A stretch of 40,029 bases of DNA, from NCBI GenBank assembly GCA_017414645.1, contig JAFQLL010000005.1:1-40029 (forward strand), written 5' to 3'. Position 1 is the first letter of the stretch. Each line of letters starts with the position of its first letter. Under the pieces are notes generated by a model, which was not told the origin of the DNA, did not search any database, and saw only the letters and a list, made by a program, of their open reading frames with translations. This DNA is from Clostridia bacterium (GTDB taxonomy: Bacteria; Bacillota; Clostridia; UMGS1883). This document shows positions 26,849 through 34,327 of this stretch, piece by piece. The position numbers and the translations under genes were made by a program.

Positions 26849-28493
26849 AAGAATATTTCAGGCGAGCTTTGTAACCTCCATATTGGTACTGTTTATCAGC
26901 GTGGCTCTTATTTTCGGAGTGCTTTTTGACCATTTTGAAGAACAGATTTTCAATGAAATGCAAAGTGAAGCCTCCTACATATCTCATGCTATAGCCGGAC
27001 AGGGTATTGACTATATTGACAATTTTGAAGGGGCAGTAAAACGAATAACCATTGTTGCTCCCGACGGTAAGGTTATAAAGGACACCTCTGCTGATGTAAA
27101 TGTGCTCGACAATCACGCAAAAAGAGAGGAAATTGCCCGGGCAATGGCGCAAGGAAGCGGAAAAAGTGCGCGTTATTCAGACACTTTGATGAAAAAAAAT
27201 CTGTACTATGCAACAAAAATGCCTGACGGAAACATACTTCGTGTGTCAACTACTCAAAGCTCTGTGCTTGTGCTTTTTCTCGACTTTCTGCAACCATTGG
27301 TTATAATTGTGCTTTTTGCACTGCTGCTTTCCTTTGCAGTGTCGAAAAGGGTTTCGAAGGCGATTGTGAAGCCTATCAATAATCTCGATCTTGAAAACCC
27401 TGCAAGTAATGTTGTGTATGAAGAGCTTACACCTCTTTTAAAAAAACTTTCCACACAAAAAACTACTATTGACGATCAGATAAAGGCTGCCCTGCAAAAG
27501 CAGGAAGAGTTCAGGCTTATTACAGAAAACATGAGCGAAGGTCTTCTGATTATTGATGCCGATACAAATGTGCTTGTGTATAACAAAGCAGCACTGAAAC
27601 TTCTGGGAATTCAAAAAATTACAAACACGAGCGTGCTGGTCATAAACAGAAAAAAGAGCTTTCGAGATGTGGTAAACAAGGCCATAAGCGGAGAACGCTG
27701 CGAAGAAACGCTTTTGTTTGAAGACAGAAGCTACGACCTTATAGCTACTCCTGTCTATGAAGAAAACAAAATTATAGGTGCAGTTATAATGATTGTTGAC
27801 GTGACTGAACGGGAAAAACGCGAGCAGCTGAGGCGAGAGTTTACCTCAAACGTATCTCATGAGCTTAAAACACCCCTTACATCAATTTCGGGCTTTGCTG
27901 AAATGATTAAAGCCGGGGATATGCCTATGGAAACAATTGTAGATTTTTCCCAGTCAATTTATGATGAGGCACAGCGTCTGACAAATCTTGTTTCCGACAT
28001 TATCAAGATGGGCGAAATCAGCGAGAAACCGGCAGGCGAAGAAAATGAAGAAGTAAATATTAAAGCTGTGAGTGATGGTGTTCTGAAATCTCTTAAGCCT
28101 ATTGCAGACAAACGAGGCATAGAACTCAATCTTTATGGGGATGCTGCCATTATAATCGGTTCATGCAAAATTCTGAAGGAAATGATTTTCAATCTCTGTG
28201 ACAATGCTGTTAAGTATAATAAGGAGCAGGGCGAGGTAAATGTTACAATAACCCGGACGGATAAAACCGTCAGGTTGACCGTTTCAGATACGGGGATAGG
28301 AATTCCGCCGCTCCACCATGAAAGAGTTTTTGAACGTTTTTACCGAGTGGATAAAAGCCACTCGAAAGCTGTTGACGGAACAGGGTTGGGACTTGCGATA
28401 GTAAAGCATGGTGCGCAGTACCATGACGCGGAAATACAGCTTGAAAGCATTGAGGGCAAGGGGACGAGCATAACCTTGGTTTTTAATAAATAA
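26841..28493 (+). CDS. phoR: Sensor histidine kinase, PhoR-like
   Basis: The ATG at 26841 overlaps the phoB stop by 8 bases and gives 550 residues. Layout: membrane segment (about 12-32), an extracytoplasmic loop (about 33-140) resembling a small PAS/Cache fold, a second membrane segment (about 146-170), a short HAMP-like linker, a PAS domain (about 225-325, ENMSEGLLIIDADTNVLVYN), the HisKA domain with H340 in SNVSHELKTPLT, and a HATPase with N-box LCDNAVKYN, G1 DTGIGIP and G2 DGTGLGLAIVKH. It phosphorylates PhoB when phosphate is scarce. A standard intrinsic terminator follows. Confidence 0.92.
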   Translation: MSKRIFQASFVTSILVLFISVALIFGVLFDHFEEQIFNEMQSEASYISHAIAGQGIDYIDNFEGAVKRITIVAPDGKVIKDTSADVNVLDNHAKREEIARAMAQGSGKSARYSDTLMKKNLYYATKMPDGNILRVSTTQSSVLVLFLDFLQPLVIIVLFALLLSFAVSKRVSKAIVKPINNLDLENPASNVVYEELTPLLKKLSTQKTTIDDQIKAALQKQEEFRLITENMSEGLLIIDADTNVLVYNKAALKLLGIQKITNTSVLVINRKKSFRDVVNKAISGERCEETLLFEDRSYDLIATPVYEENKIIGAVIMIVDVTEREKREQLRREFTSNVSHELKTPLTSISGFAEMIKAGDMPMETIVDFSQSIYDEAQRLTNLVSDIIKMGEISEKPAGEENEEVNIKAVSDGVLKSLKPIADKRGIELNLYGDAAIIIGSCKILKEMIFNLCDNAVKYNKEQGEVNVTITRTDKTVRLTVSDTGIGIPPLHHERVFERFYRVDKSHSKAVDGTGLGLAIVKHGAQYHDAEIQLESIEGKGTSITLVFNK

Positions 28494-28496
28494 GAC

Positions 28497-28528
28497 AAAA
28501 AATGACGTGTCTGACACGTCATTTTTTT
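28497..28528 (+). terminator. Terminator of the pst-pho operon
   Basis: The palindrome AAATGACGTGTC-t-GACACGTCATTT (28500-28524), preceded by an A-run and followed by TTTT, starts 4 bases after the phoR stop. The central bases cannot all pair, so the real loop is about 7 bases. Confidence 0.85.
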
Positions 28529-28581
28529 GCGTTCTATTTCAGCCTTCCTTTCATATAAATGGAAGCGAGGGAGGATATAGC

Positions 28582-28845
28582 ATGAAAGATTATATTGAAA
28601 ATAGGGCACGAAGCCTTGCTTATTACATAATAGAAAATAAAGCTACCGTCCGGGATGCGGCAAAGAAGTTTTCAATGTCAAAATCCAGTGTGCATAAGGA
28701 CGTAACCGCAAGGCTTGAAAAAATAAGCCCGGCCTTGTCAGGCGAAGTTAAAAAGGTGCTGGAGCACAATAAAGAAGAGAGGCACATACGCGGAGGCTTA
28801 GCCACCAAAAAGAAATACGAAATGCTGAAAGAACAGATAAACTGA
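28582..28845 (+). CDS. spoIIID: Stage III sporulation protein D (transcriptional regulator)
   Basis: The ATG at 28582 behind GAGGGAGG gives 87 residues, the usual size. The helix-turn-helix reads TVRDAAKKFSMSKSSVHKDVTARL (about 24-48), and the protein ends with the typical RGGLATKKKYE basic segment. SpoIIID is the mother-cell regulator acting between sigma-E and sigma-K. The sequence CATATAAAT (28552-28560) could be a sigma-E type -10, but its -35 is not convincing. In some clostridia spoIIID lies near spoIID-spoIIQ; here it is about 21 kb away. No clear terminator follows it. Confidence 0.93.
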   Translation: MKDYIENRARSLAYYIIENKATVRDAAKKFSMSKSSVHKDVTARLEKISPALSGEVKKVLEHNKEERHIRGGLATKKKYEMLKEQIN

Positions 28846-28859
28846 CTAAAATCCACAAT

Positions 28860-28941
28860 CGGGACATTCCCTAACCAAAGCAAACCCACAATCTCGACTT
28901 TTCGCAAGCAAAATTGTAAATGAATGAATGGGTGTGTCCCG
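28860..28941. repeat. 82-bp element with imperfect 12-bp terminal inverted repeats
   Basis: The ends CGGGACATTCCC (28860-28871) and GGGTGTGTCCCG (28930-28941) match as inverted repeats at 10 of 12 positions. A related half-element, on the minus strand, lies near 17541-17568 (AAATGAATGAA plus TGTCCCCG). Noncoding. It resembles short REP-like repeats, but no transposase is nearby. Confidence 0.55.
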
Positions 28942-28988
28942 GCACCTTATAAAATTGTTGCAGTTACCTAATCAAAGTATACTAAAGC

Positions 28989-30002
28989 TCACATATTACT
29001 AAATTCAATTGCGTGGGCTACCGACGGAATGCTTTCGCCCTGGCAGCTCATGGTGGGGCTCATGAGCGCTCCTGTTGCAATAAAAAGCACACGGTTAAAA
29101 TGCCCCTTTTTCATCTGTGGTAAAATATAGCCTGCAAGCATTGCTGCGCTGCAACCGCACCCTGAACCGCCCGAATGAACATCCTGCCGTTTTGCATCAA
29201 AAATCATACAGCCGCAATCCGAGTAGACTTTATCTATATTAATGTGATATTCCTGCTTTAAAAGGTCAGAAGCTACTCTTTTGCCCGTGTGCCCCAAGTC
29301 ACCCGATACTATAAGGTCGTAATCATCGGGCTTACTCTTTGTGGCAGTGAGATGACTCAATAACGTGTCGCAAAAGGCTGGTGCCATTGCACAGCCCATG
29401 TTGTTAGCGTCGCAAACGCCTGCATCAATAACCTTACCTGCCGTGGCAGATGTTATATATGGGCCTTTTCCTTCTTTTTCAAGTATAACGGCACCGGCGC
29501 CCGTAACGGTCCACTGGGAGGTGGGAGGACGCTGGGAACCGTATTCCAGCGGAAAGCGAAACTGCCTTTCACTGGAGCAAAAGTGGCTGGAGGTTGCCGC
29601 TAATGCTCTTTTTGCACCACCTGAAACCAGAAGAGAGGCGACAAACAGGCTTTCTGCCATGGTGGAGCAGGCTCCGTAAAGCCCGAGAAAAGGTATTCCG
29701 ATACGCCTTGCGGCATAGCCTGTGGCAGTGCACTGGTTCAATAAATCGCCGCTTGCCATAAATGAAATATCACTTGTGCGGAAATTACCCTTTTCAATTG
29801 CAGTTGTAACTGCCTCTTTGAACATTGTGCTTTCTGCTGCCTCCCATGACTTTTGCCCGAAATAGGCGTTCTGCTCCACTCTGTCAAAGCTTTTGCCGTA
29901 AGGCCCTTCGCCCTCCTTTTTGCCCACGACTGAAGCAAAGGCTGCAACCGAGGGTGGATTGTCAAAGAAAAGTGTGGAACGCTCAGAAACAGTAAATGAC
30001 AT
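28989..30002 (-). CDS. spoVAD: Stage V sporulation protein AD
   Basis: The ATG at 30002 (AGGAGG 4 bases upstream) gives 337 residues. The thiolase-like fold is recognisable: SWEAAESTMFKEAV, LYGACSTMAESLFVAS, TSSHFCSSERQFRFPLEYG, and SGGSGCGCSAAMLAGYILP. SpoVAD binds dipicolinic acid and is part of the SpoVA channel that loads the forespore core and releases DPA at germination. It follows spoVAC by 8 bases. The expected third gene spoVAE (spoVAEb) is absent downstream, where 28846-28988 holds no gene. Confidence 0.95.
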   Translation of the reverse strand: MSFTVSERSTLFFDNPPSVAAFASVVGKKEGEGPYGKSFDRVEQNAYFGQKSWEAAESTMFKEAVTTAIEKGNFRTSDISFMASGDLLNQCTATGYAARRIGIPFLGLYGACSTMAESLFVASLLVSGGAKRALAATSSHFCSSERQFRFPLEYGSQRPPTSQWTVTGAGAVILEKEGKGPYITSATAGKVIDAGVCDANNMGCAMAPAFCDTLLSHLTATKSKPDDYDLIVSGDLGHTGKRVASDLLKQEYHINIDKVYSDCGCMIFDAKRQDVHSGGSGCGCSAAMLAGYILPQMKKGHFNRVLFIATGALMSPTMSCQGESIPSVAHAIEFSNM

Positions 30003-30010
30003 AAATCCTC

Positions 30011-30451
30011 CTAAAGCATAAAAATGTAGTAGATAAGTCCGCAAAGGGCGGCAGAAAATATTCCGTAAACAAGCACCGGCCCTGCAATTACAAAAATTTT
30101 TGGGGCAATGCCTGTTATAAACCCTTCAGAACGGTACTCAATGGCAGGGGCCACAACGCTGTTTGCAAAGCCTGTTATGGGCACAAGGGTACCTGCACCT
30201 GCAAAACGAGCAACGTTGTCGAAAATGTGCAGCGCCGTTAAAATGGAAGCAATGGCAATTAGTGTAATGCTTACTGCTGTAGAGGAAAGCGCATCAGATA
30301 AATTGAGGGAAAGATAAAAGGCTTTCAGATACTGCCCCAAAGCGCATATTGCACCGCCTGTTACGTAAGCCTTTAGCGTGTTTACAAGGGTTGATGTAGG
30401 GTCTGTCCGCTGTTTAATGAAGCGGGCGTACTGACTTTTTGTCAGTTGCAT
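30011..30451 (-). CDS. spoVAC: Stage V sporulation protein AC
   Basis: 146 residues, with about four membrane segments (near 29-48, 58-75, 82-105 and 115-142). The segment GFANSVVAPAIEYRSEGFITG identifies SpoVAC over SpoVAEb, although the two are homologous. It is proposed to be the mechanosensitive membrane part of the dipicolinate channel, working with SpoVAD next door. The start ATG follows GAGGTGA. Sigma-G control is expected from the family; I could not identify a convincing sigma-G promoter in the 50 bases upstream. Confidence 0.9.
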   Translation of the reverse strand: MQLTKSQYARFIKQRTDPTSTLVNTLKAYVTGGAICALGQYLKAFYLSLNLSDALSSTAVSITLIAIASILTALHIFDNVARFAGAGTLVPITGFANSVVAPAIEYRSEGFITGIAPKIFVIAGPVLVYGIFSAALCGLIYYIFML

Positions 30452-30497
30452 AAAATCACCTCGGGGTTATTCTTTGCATAAAAAGAAACTTTATACA

Positions 30498-30525
30498 AAA
30501 AAGGACACGCAGCGCGTGTCCTTTT
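30498..30525 (-). terminator. Terminator of the GH27 gene
   Basis: On the minus strand an 11-bp stem (AAAGGACACGC / GCGTGTCCTTT) with a 3-base loop is followed by TTTG. It lies 15 to 40 bases after the stop. Confidence 0.85.
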
Positions 30526-30539
30526 GGCGATATGTTTAA

Positions 30540-31808
30540 TTAAGATAATTTGTATATCTTCACACCGTGCATGGGTACGAGAGAATAAATTCTGTCCTGA
30601 ACCACACTTTCTTCCTTTGTGAAGAGGTTTTTCAAGGTTGCCTTCTCCATTCCAACAAGTGAAAGGGGGGTATTAACCGTCATATCCTTGTCGGAAATAT
30701 TGAACTGAGCAATGTAGCAGGAATCATCCTTGGTGCTCTTTGCATACCATACAACAGCACCTGTTTCGTCTCTGTAAAGCTCATGGTTGTCTGTAGAGAA
30801 TTTGTTGAGCTCAATTAAATCTTCGTTCATCATAAGAGAGTCTGTCCATTCATCGTTCATGGTCATGTCGCCGCCGAAGAAAAGGGGAGAACGGAATATG
30901 GACCAGAGAGCCATGTGAGTGAGCTGTTCGTCTTTTGTAAAACGGGACCATTCGCCACCATTGCCGTCACAAACACGAAGCTTGCCTAAAGGAAGCATAT
31001 CGCAGTCAGGCCATGCACCTTCGCATCTTAAATTCTGCCAGTTACGGCAACGATCGAACATATCGCGTAAAAGCTCCCACTTGTCCCAGAAGTCATCTGT
31101 CATACGCCACATGTTTGCATGATCGTTAAGATGCTCTGCGCTCTTTAAGGAAGCAGCACCGGGTGAAAGGGAAAGAATAATATCGCGGCCTGTTTTATCG
31201 ATAGCCTTTCTTATCATTTCAACTTCCTTATCGTGATAGGGGCGGGCAATATCGTCAACTTTAACAAAGTCAATTTCCCACTGAGCATAAAGCTCGAAAA
31301 GTGAATCGTAGTATTCCTGAGCACCGTCCTTTGTGTAATCAACACCGTACATATCTGTGTTCCAGGGGCAGGTAGAGTCAACACGTGCAATGTCAAGCGC
31401 TCTCTTGTCAGTACCCTTGATAGCTGTGTTCTTCTTTACGCATTCGCGCGCAATACCGCGGAGAATGTGAATGCCGAACTTCAAGCCCAAGGAATGAACA
31501 TAGTCCGCAAGGGGCTTGAAGCCCTGACCATCCTTGGAAGAGGGGAAGCGGTTAACTGCAGGAATAAGGCGAGAATATTCGTCAAATTCCAATGCGGTGA
31601 AGTCATTATATGTATGGCTTACTGCGTTGGGCTCATACCACTGAATATCAACAATAACATATTCCCAACCGTATTTTTTTAAATTCTTTGCCATATAGTC
31701 TGCGTTCTTTCTTACAACGTCTTCTGTAACAGCGGCACCATAGCAGTCCCAGCTGTTCCAACCCATGGGAGGAGTAAGACAAAGAGAATGATGATTGCGT
31801 TTTTTCAT
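30540..31808 (-). CDS. Alpha-galactosidase, glycoside hydrolase family 27
   Basis: The ATG at 31808 behind GGAGG gives 422 residues; an upstream frame to 31874 would run through the promoter. No signal peptide, so cytoplasmic. The GH27 start motif TPPMGWNSWDCYG (about 10-23) is followed by the barrel, with nucleophile D185 in DFVKVDDIARP and acid/base D238 in WRMTDDFWDKW. A C-terminal beta domain follows. Enzymes of this type remove alpha-galactose (some members alpha-N-acetylgalactosamine) with retention. The KVDD variant of the common KYDNC-type motif suggests a GH27 subgroup with a different substrate. The gene is transcribed alone from a consensus-like promoter; no sugar transporter or regulator is adjacent. 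Confidence 0.9.
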   Translation of the reverse strand: MKKRNHHSLCLTPPMGWNSWDCYGAAVTEDVVRKNADYMAKNLKKYGWEYVIVDIQWYEPNAVSHTYNDFTALEFDEYSRLIPAVNRFPSSKDGQGFKPLADYVHSLGLKFGIHILRGIARECVKKNTAIKGTDKRALDIARVDSTCPWNTDMYGVDYTKDGAQEYYDSLFELYAQWEIDFVKVDDIARPYHDKEVEMIRKAIDKTGRDIILSLSPGAASLKSAEHLNDHANMWRMTDDFWDKWELLRDMFDRCRNWQNLRCEGAWPDCDMLPLGKLRVCDGNGGEWSRFTKDEQLTHMALWSIFRSPLFFGGDMTMNDEWTDSLMMNEDLIELNKFSTDNHELYRDETGAVVWYAKSTKDDSCYIAQFNISDKDMTVNTPLSLVGMEKATLKNLFTKEESVVQDRIYSLVPMHGVKIYKLS

Positions 31809-31842
31809 AGGAAAAACCTCCAAAGTTCCATAATATATTTGA

Positions 31843-31871
31843 GTTATACCACATATGAAATGAGGTGTCAA
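31843..31871 (-). promoter_or_regulatory. Promoter of the GH27 gene
   Basis: On the minus strand: perfect -35 TTGACA (31866-31871), a 17-bp spacer, -10 TATAAC (31843-31848). Confidence 0.8.
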
Positions 31872-31931
31872 CAAATAAAGTGAACAGTTTGTAAAAAAAT
31901 CGAATTTTTATTTTGTATCGGGATATTTTTC

Positions 31932-31960
31932 TTTACTATTGGAATAAAAAATGGTATAAT
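31932..31960 (+). promoter_or_regulatory. Promoter of the hemolysin III gene
   Basis: -35 TTTACT (31932-31937), a 17-bp spacer, perfect -10 TATAAT (31955-31960), 23 bases before the ATG at 31984. Confidence 0.75.
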
Positions 31961-31983
31961 GACTGGCTGAAAGAGGTGTTCTT

Positions 31984-32622
31984 ATGGCGATCAAATTAAA
32001 AAAATACAGTCTCGGTGAAGAGATTTTCAGCAGTGTTTCTCACGGTGTAGGTGCGCTTATGGCAATAGCTGCAACGGTGCTTGTTATTGTTTTTGCAGCT
32101 ATCAAGCATAATGTGATGGGCGTTGTGGGAGGTTCAATTTACGGTGGCACGATGATTGTGCTTTACACAATGAGCACTCTTTATCATTCGCTCACAAATC
32201 CCACGGCAAAAAAGGTTTTCCGTGTTTTTGACCACTGCTCCATATTCCTTCTTATTGCAGGCACATACACCCCCTATTGCTTGTGCACCCTCTGGGGGCA
32301 TGGTGGCTTAGGCATACTTATTGCAATCTGGACATGTGCAATACTTGGCATTATACTCAATGCCATTGCCCTTGACCGCTTCAAAACCCTGAGCCTTATC
32401 TTTTACGTAATCATGGGTGTGGCAATTATATTCAAGCTTCCTACTCTTATAAAGCTTATGCCTCTTGGCGGCTTGGTTTTCATGTGCATTGCAGGCGCGG
32501 TGTATATTTTAGGCATAATTTTTTATTTGTGGAAAGTTAAGTATATGCATGCTATCTGGCATTTGTTTGTGCTTGCAGGAAGCATTTGCTTTTTCTTCTC
32601 AATACTTTTTTATGTTGTGTAA
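31984..32622 (+). CDS. Hemolysin III family (PAQR) membrane protein
   Basis: 212 residues with seven likely membrane segments. Conserved metal-site motifs of the PAQR/CREST superfamily are visible: SHGVGA near 20, STLYHS near 65, DHCSIFLLIAGTYTPY (about 81-96) and the C-terminal HAIWHLFVLAGS. B. cereus hemolysin III is the founder, but most members are not proven haemolysins and may be lipid hydrolases. The ATG follows AAAGAGG by 7 bases. No partner gene is evident. Confidence 0.88.
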   Translation: MAIKLKKYSLGEEIFSSVSHGVGALMAIAATVLVIVFAAIKHNVMGVVGGSIYGGTMIVLYTMSTLYHSLTNPTAKKVFRVFDHCSIFLLIAGTYTPYCLCTLWGHGGLGILIAIWTCAILGIILNAIALDRFKTLSLIFYVIMGVAIIFKLPTLIKLMPLGGLVFMCIAGAVYILGIIFYLWKVKYMHAIWHLFVLAGSICFFFSILFYVV

Positions 32623-32629
32623 TAAATCC

Positions 32630-32658
32630 TTGAAAAATACGGTTTTATATGATAAAAT
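32630..32658 (+). promoter_or_regulatory. Promoter of the CorC-like gene
   Basis: -35 TTGAAA (32630-32635), a 17-bp spacer, -10 TAAAAT (32653-32658), in the gap before the GTG start at 32701. Confidence 0.65.
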
Positions 32659-32700
32659 AAATAATTGAAAACAAATTGAAAAACGAAAGGATGAAATTTT

Positions 32701-34002
32701 GTGATTGATCCGTTACCTGTCGTCACGTTGCAGATTGTTTTAGTTGGTTTTGCTGCTCTTTGTAAGGGCGCAAAAACAGCAATTGAAGGCGTTAACGATT
32801 ACAAAATGAAGGAGCTTAGTAAGGAGGGCAACAAAAAAGCTAAAAGAGTGCTTGGCTTTATGGAAAAGGAAAGCAGGGTGCTCGCATCACTGAGAACAGC
32901 ATTTACCGTGTTTATGCTTGTTGCATCTCTTGTGGGCGGCATTTGTAACTACGTTGCATTTGCCGATCAATTTGCAGAAAAGTGGGTGCTTGTTGCAATT
33001 CTGGCTCTTATTCATATTTCTGCAGTAGTTGTCTTTGCAGAAATGATACCCCGGAAAATCTGCACGTCAAAGGCCGATGAATGCGCTTTGAACATGGCGG
33101 GCTTTGTATGTGTTGTGTGGAACCTTTTCAGACCGATTTCATTTATATACAATCTTCTGGCGAAGCTTTTCGTGGCAATTTCGGGCAATGACCCCAATGG
33201 CGAAAATGCTCACGTAACAGAAGACGAAATCATGATGATGGTTGATCTTGGTAGTGAAAAGGGGACTATTGCTCCCGAGGAGAAGGAGCTAATCACAAAT
33301 ATTTTTGAATTTGGCGATAATTGCGCTTCTGATGTTATGACCCACCGTAAGGATGTTACAGTTCTTATGATGGACGAGGAAGCTACAGAATGGGAAGAAA
33401 AAGTTCGTGAAAGCGGCTTCTCCCGTTTCCCTGTATGCGGAGAAGATATCGACGATATCGTAGGCGTCGTTTACGCACGTGAACTATACGAGTTCTTCTA
33501 CGACAAGGGCGAAGACATAAAAGAAATTATCCATCAGGCTTATACTGTTCCCGAAACAATTTCGGCCGATGTTCTTTTCTCGAACATGCAGAAAGAAAAA
33601 ACACACTTTGCCGTTGTTGCAGACGAATACGGCGGCTTTGCCGGCATTGTTACAATGGACGACCTTTTGGGCGAAATTGTTGGCGAAATTGAAGACGAAG
33701 AATATGACGAAGAAATAGAGGCGGAAATCGAAGATATTATTTCTGTAAGTGAAAGCGAATGGGACGTGGACGGTCTCACCCCCTTGGAAGAGCTTGAAGA
33801 AATAACAGGTGTAGAGCTGCCCTTGGACGAATTCGACACACTTTCGGGCTTGGTGCTCCACTGTACGGAATCCATTCCCGAGGATGGTGCAACCTTTGTT
33901 GTTGAAACCTGCGCTCTTGTAATAAAAGTAACAGAGTTTAAAGACAGAAGAGTGGTAAGAGCAACCATAAGCCTTGCGGAAACAGAAAAAACAGAAGAGT
34001 AA
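32701..34002 (+). CDS. CNNM/HlyC-CorC family membrane protein with CBS domains
   Basis: 433 residues from a GTG start behind GAAAGGATG. The N-terminal CNNM (DUF21) domain spans about 1-160, with three hydrophobic segments and the AEMIPRK motif. A CBS pair follows (about 205-330, [65 protein letters not shown]), then an acidic linker and the CorC_HlyC domain (about 350-425). Family members export Mg2+ or affect its efflux. The last 66 bases of the gene are repeated 262 bases downstream (34199-34264) with one change. The true native 3' flank is probably the downstream copy, since a hairpin follows it directly. Confidence 0.88.
   Translation: MIDPLPVVTLQIVLVGFAALCKGAKTAIEGVNDYKMKELSKEGNKKAKRVLGFMEKESRVLASLRTAFTVFMLVASLVGGICNYVAFADQFAEKWVLVAILALIHISAVVVFAEMIPRKICTSKADECALNMAGFVCVVWNLFRPISFIYNLLAKLFVAISGNDPNGENAHVTEDEIMMMVDLGSEKGTIAPEEKELITNIFEFGDNCASDVMTHRKDVTVLMMDEEATEWEEKVRESGFSRFPVCGEDIDDIVGVVYARELYEFFYDKGEDIKEIIHQAYTVPETISADVLFSNMQKEKTHFAVVADEYGGFAGIVTMDDLLGEIVGEIEDEEYDEEIEAEIEDIISVSESEWDVDGLTPLEELEEITGVELPLDEFDTLSGLVLHCTESIPEDGATFVVETCALVIKVTEFKDRRVVRATISLAETEKTEE
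33937..34002 (+). repeat. 66-bp direct repeat, copy 1 (3' end of the CorC-like gene)
   Basis: Matches 34199-34264 at 65 of 66 positions; the difference is ACA here against GCA there, at 33982/34244. It includes the stop codon. Confidence 0.95.
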
Positions 34003-34198
34003 GGTAAGTTTAAAGCAACCGCGAAGGGTTCGGGAAAGAAGGTTTTCCGAATAAAATCGGAGGCGGAAATCGCATTTTCGACTCCGAAAGTGACGATTTT
34101 AGGGGGCAAAGCCCCTTGTACGAGAAATCGTCACTTTATTCATAAAACTTTTAGAGAGAAATAACGCAGTTTTTTCTCTCGCGTGTCGGAGACACGCT
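34003..34198 (+). repeat. Hairpin-rich noncoding insert between the 66-bp repeats
   Basis: 196 bases with four hairpins in series: TCGGAG/CTCCGA (34057-34087, with an inner GCG/CGC); a perfect 12-bp stem AAGTGACGATTT/AAATCGTCACTT (34088-34136) enclosing GGGGC-aaa-GCCCC; GAGAGAAA/TTTCTCTC (34154-34180); and GCGTGTC-gga-GACACGC (34181-34197) followed by TTTT. The last shares GTGTCGGAGACAC with the 58-bp repeat. No open reading frame is supported. It looks like an inserted repeat element or structured RNA. Confidence 0.75.
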
Positions 34199-34264
34199 TT
34201 TAAAGACAGAAGAGTGGTAAGAGCAACCATAAGCCTTGCGGAAGCAGAAAAAACAGAAGAGTAA
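34199..34264 (+). repeat. 66-bp direct repeat, copy 2
   Basis: Second copy of the CorC-like gene's 3' end, with its own in-frame stop, but not translated since the gene ends at 34002. It is directly followed by a hairpin (34267-34294). Confidence 0.95.
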
Positions 34265-34266
34265 CA

Positions 34267-34294
34267 AAATGGTGGGGAAATTTCTCCACCATTT
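34267..34294 (+). terminator. Hairpin after the duplicated gene end, likely native terminator
   Basis: AAATGGTGG (34267-34275) pairs with CCACCATTT (34286-34294). The T-run is short (TTTG), so termination may be weak and transcription may continue into 34328. The rest of 34295-34327 holds only the ribosome binding region of the next gene. Confidence 0.55.
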
Positions 34295-34327
34295 GTAAAA
34301 TATACGATGGAGAAAGGGAGAGAGAAA

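Noticed and set aside
28920-28952. Short plus-strand frame (10 codons) within the repeat after spoIIID
   Set aside because: Too short, without a ribosome binding site, and inside an inverted-repeat element.
33540-34109. Minus-strand frame sharing a repeated peptide with another frame at 34099-34422
   Set aside because: The shared peptide is the reverse reading of the 66-bp DNA duplication; both frames are antisense to real genes and lack ribosome binding sites.
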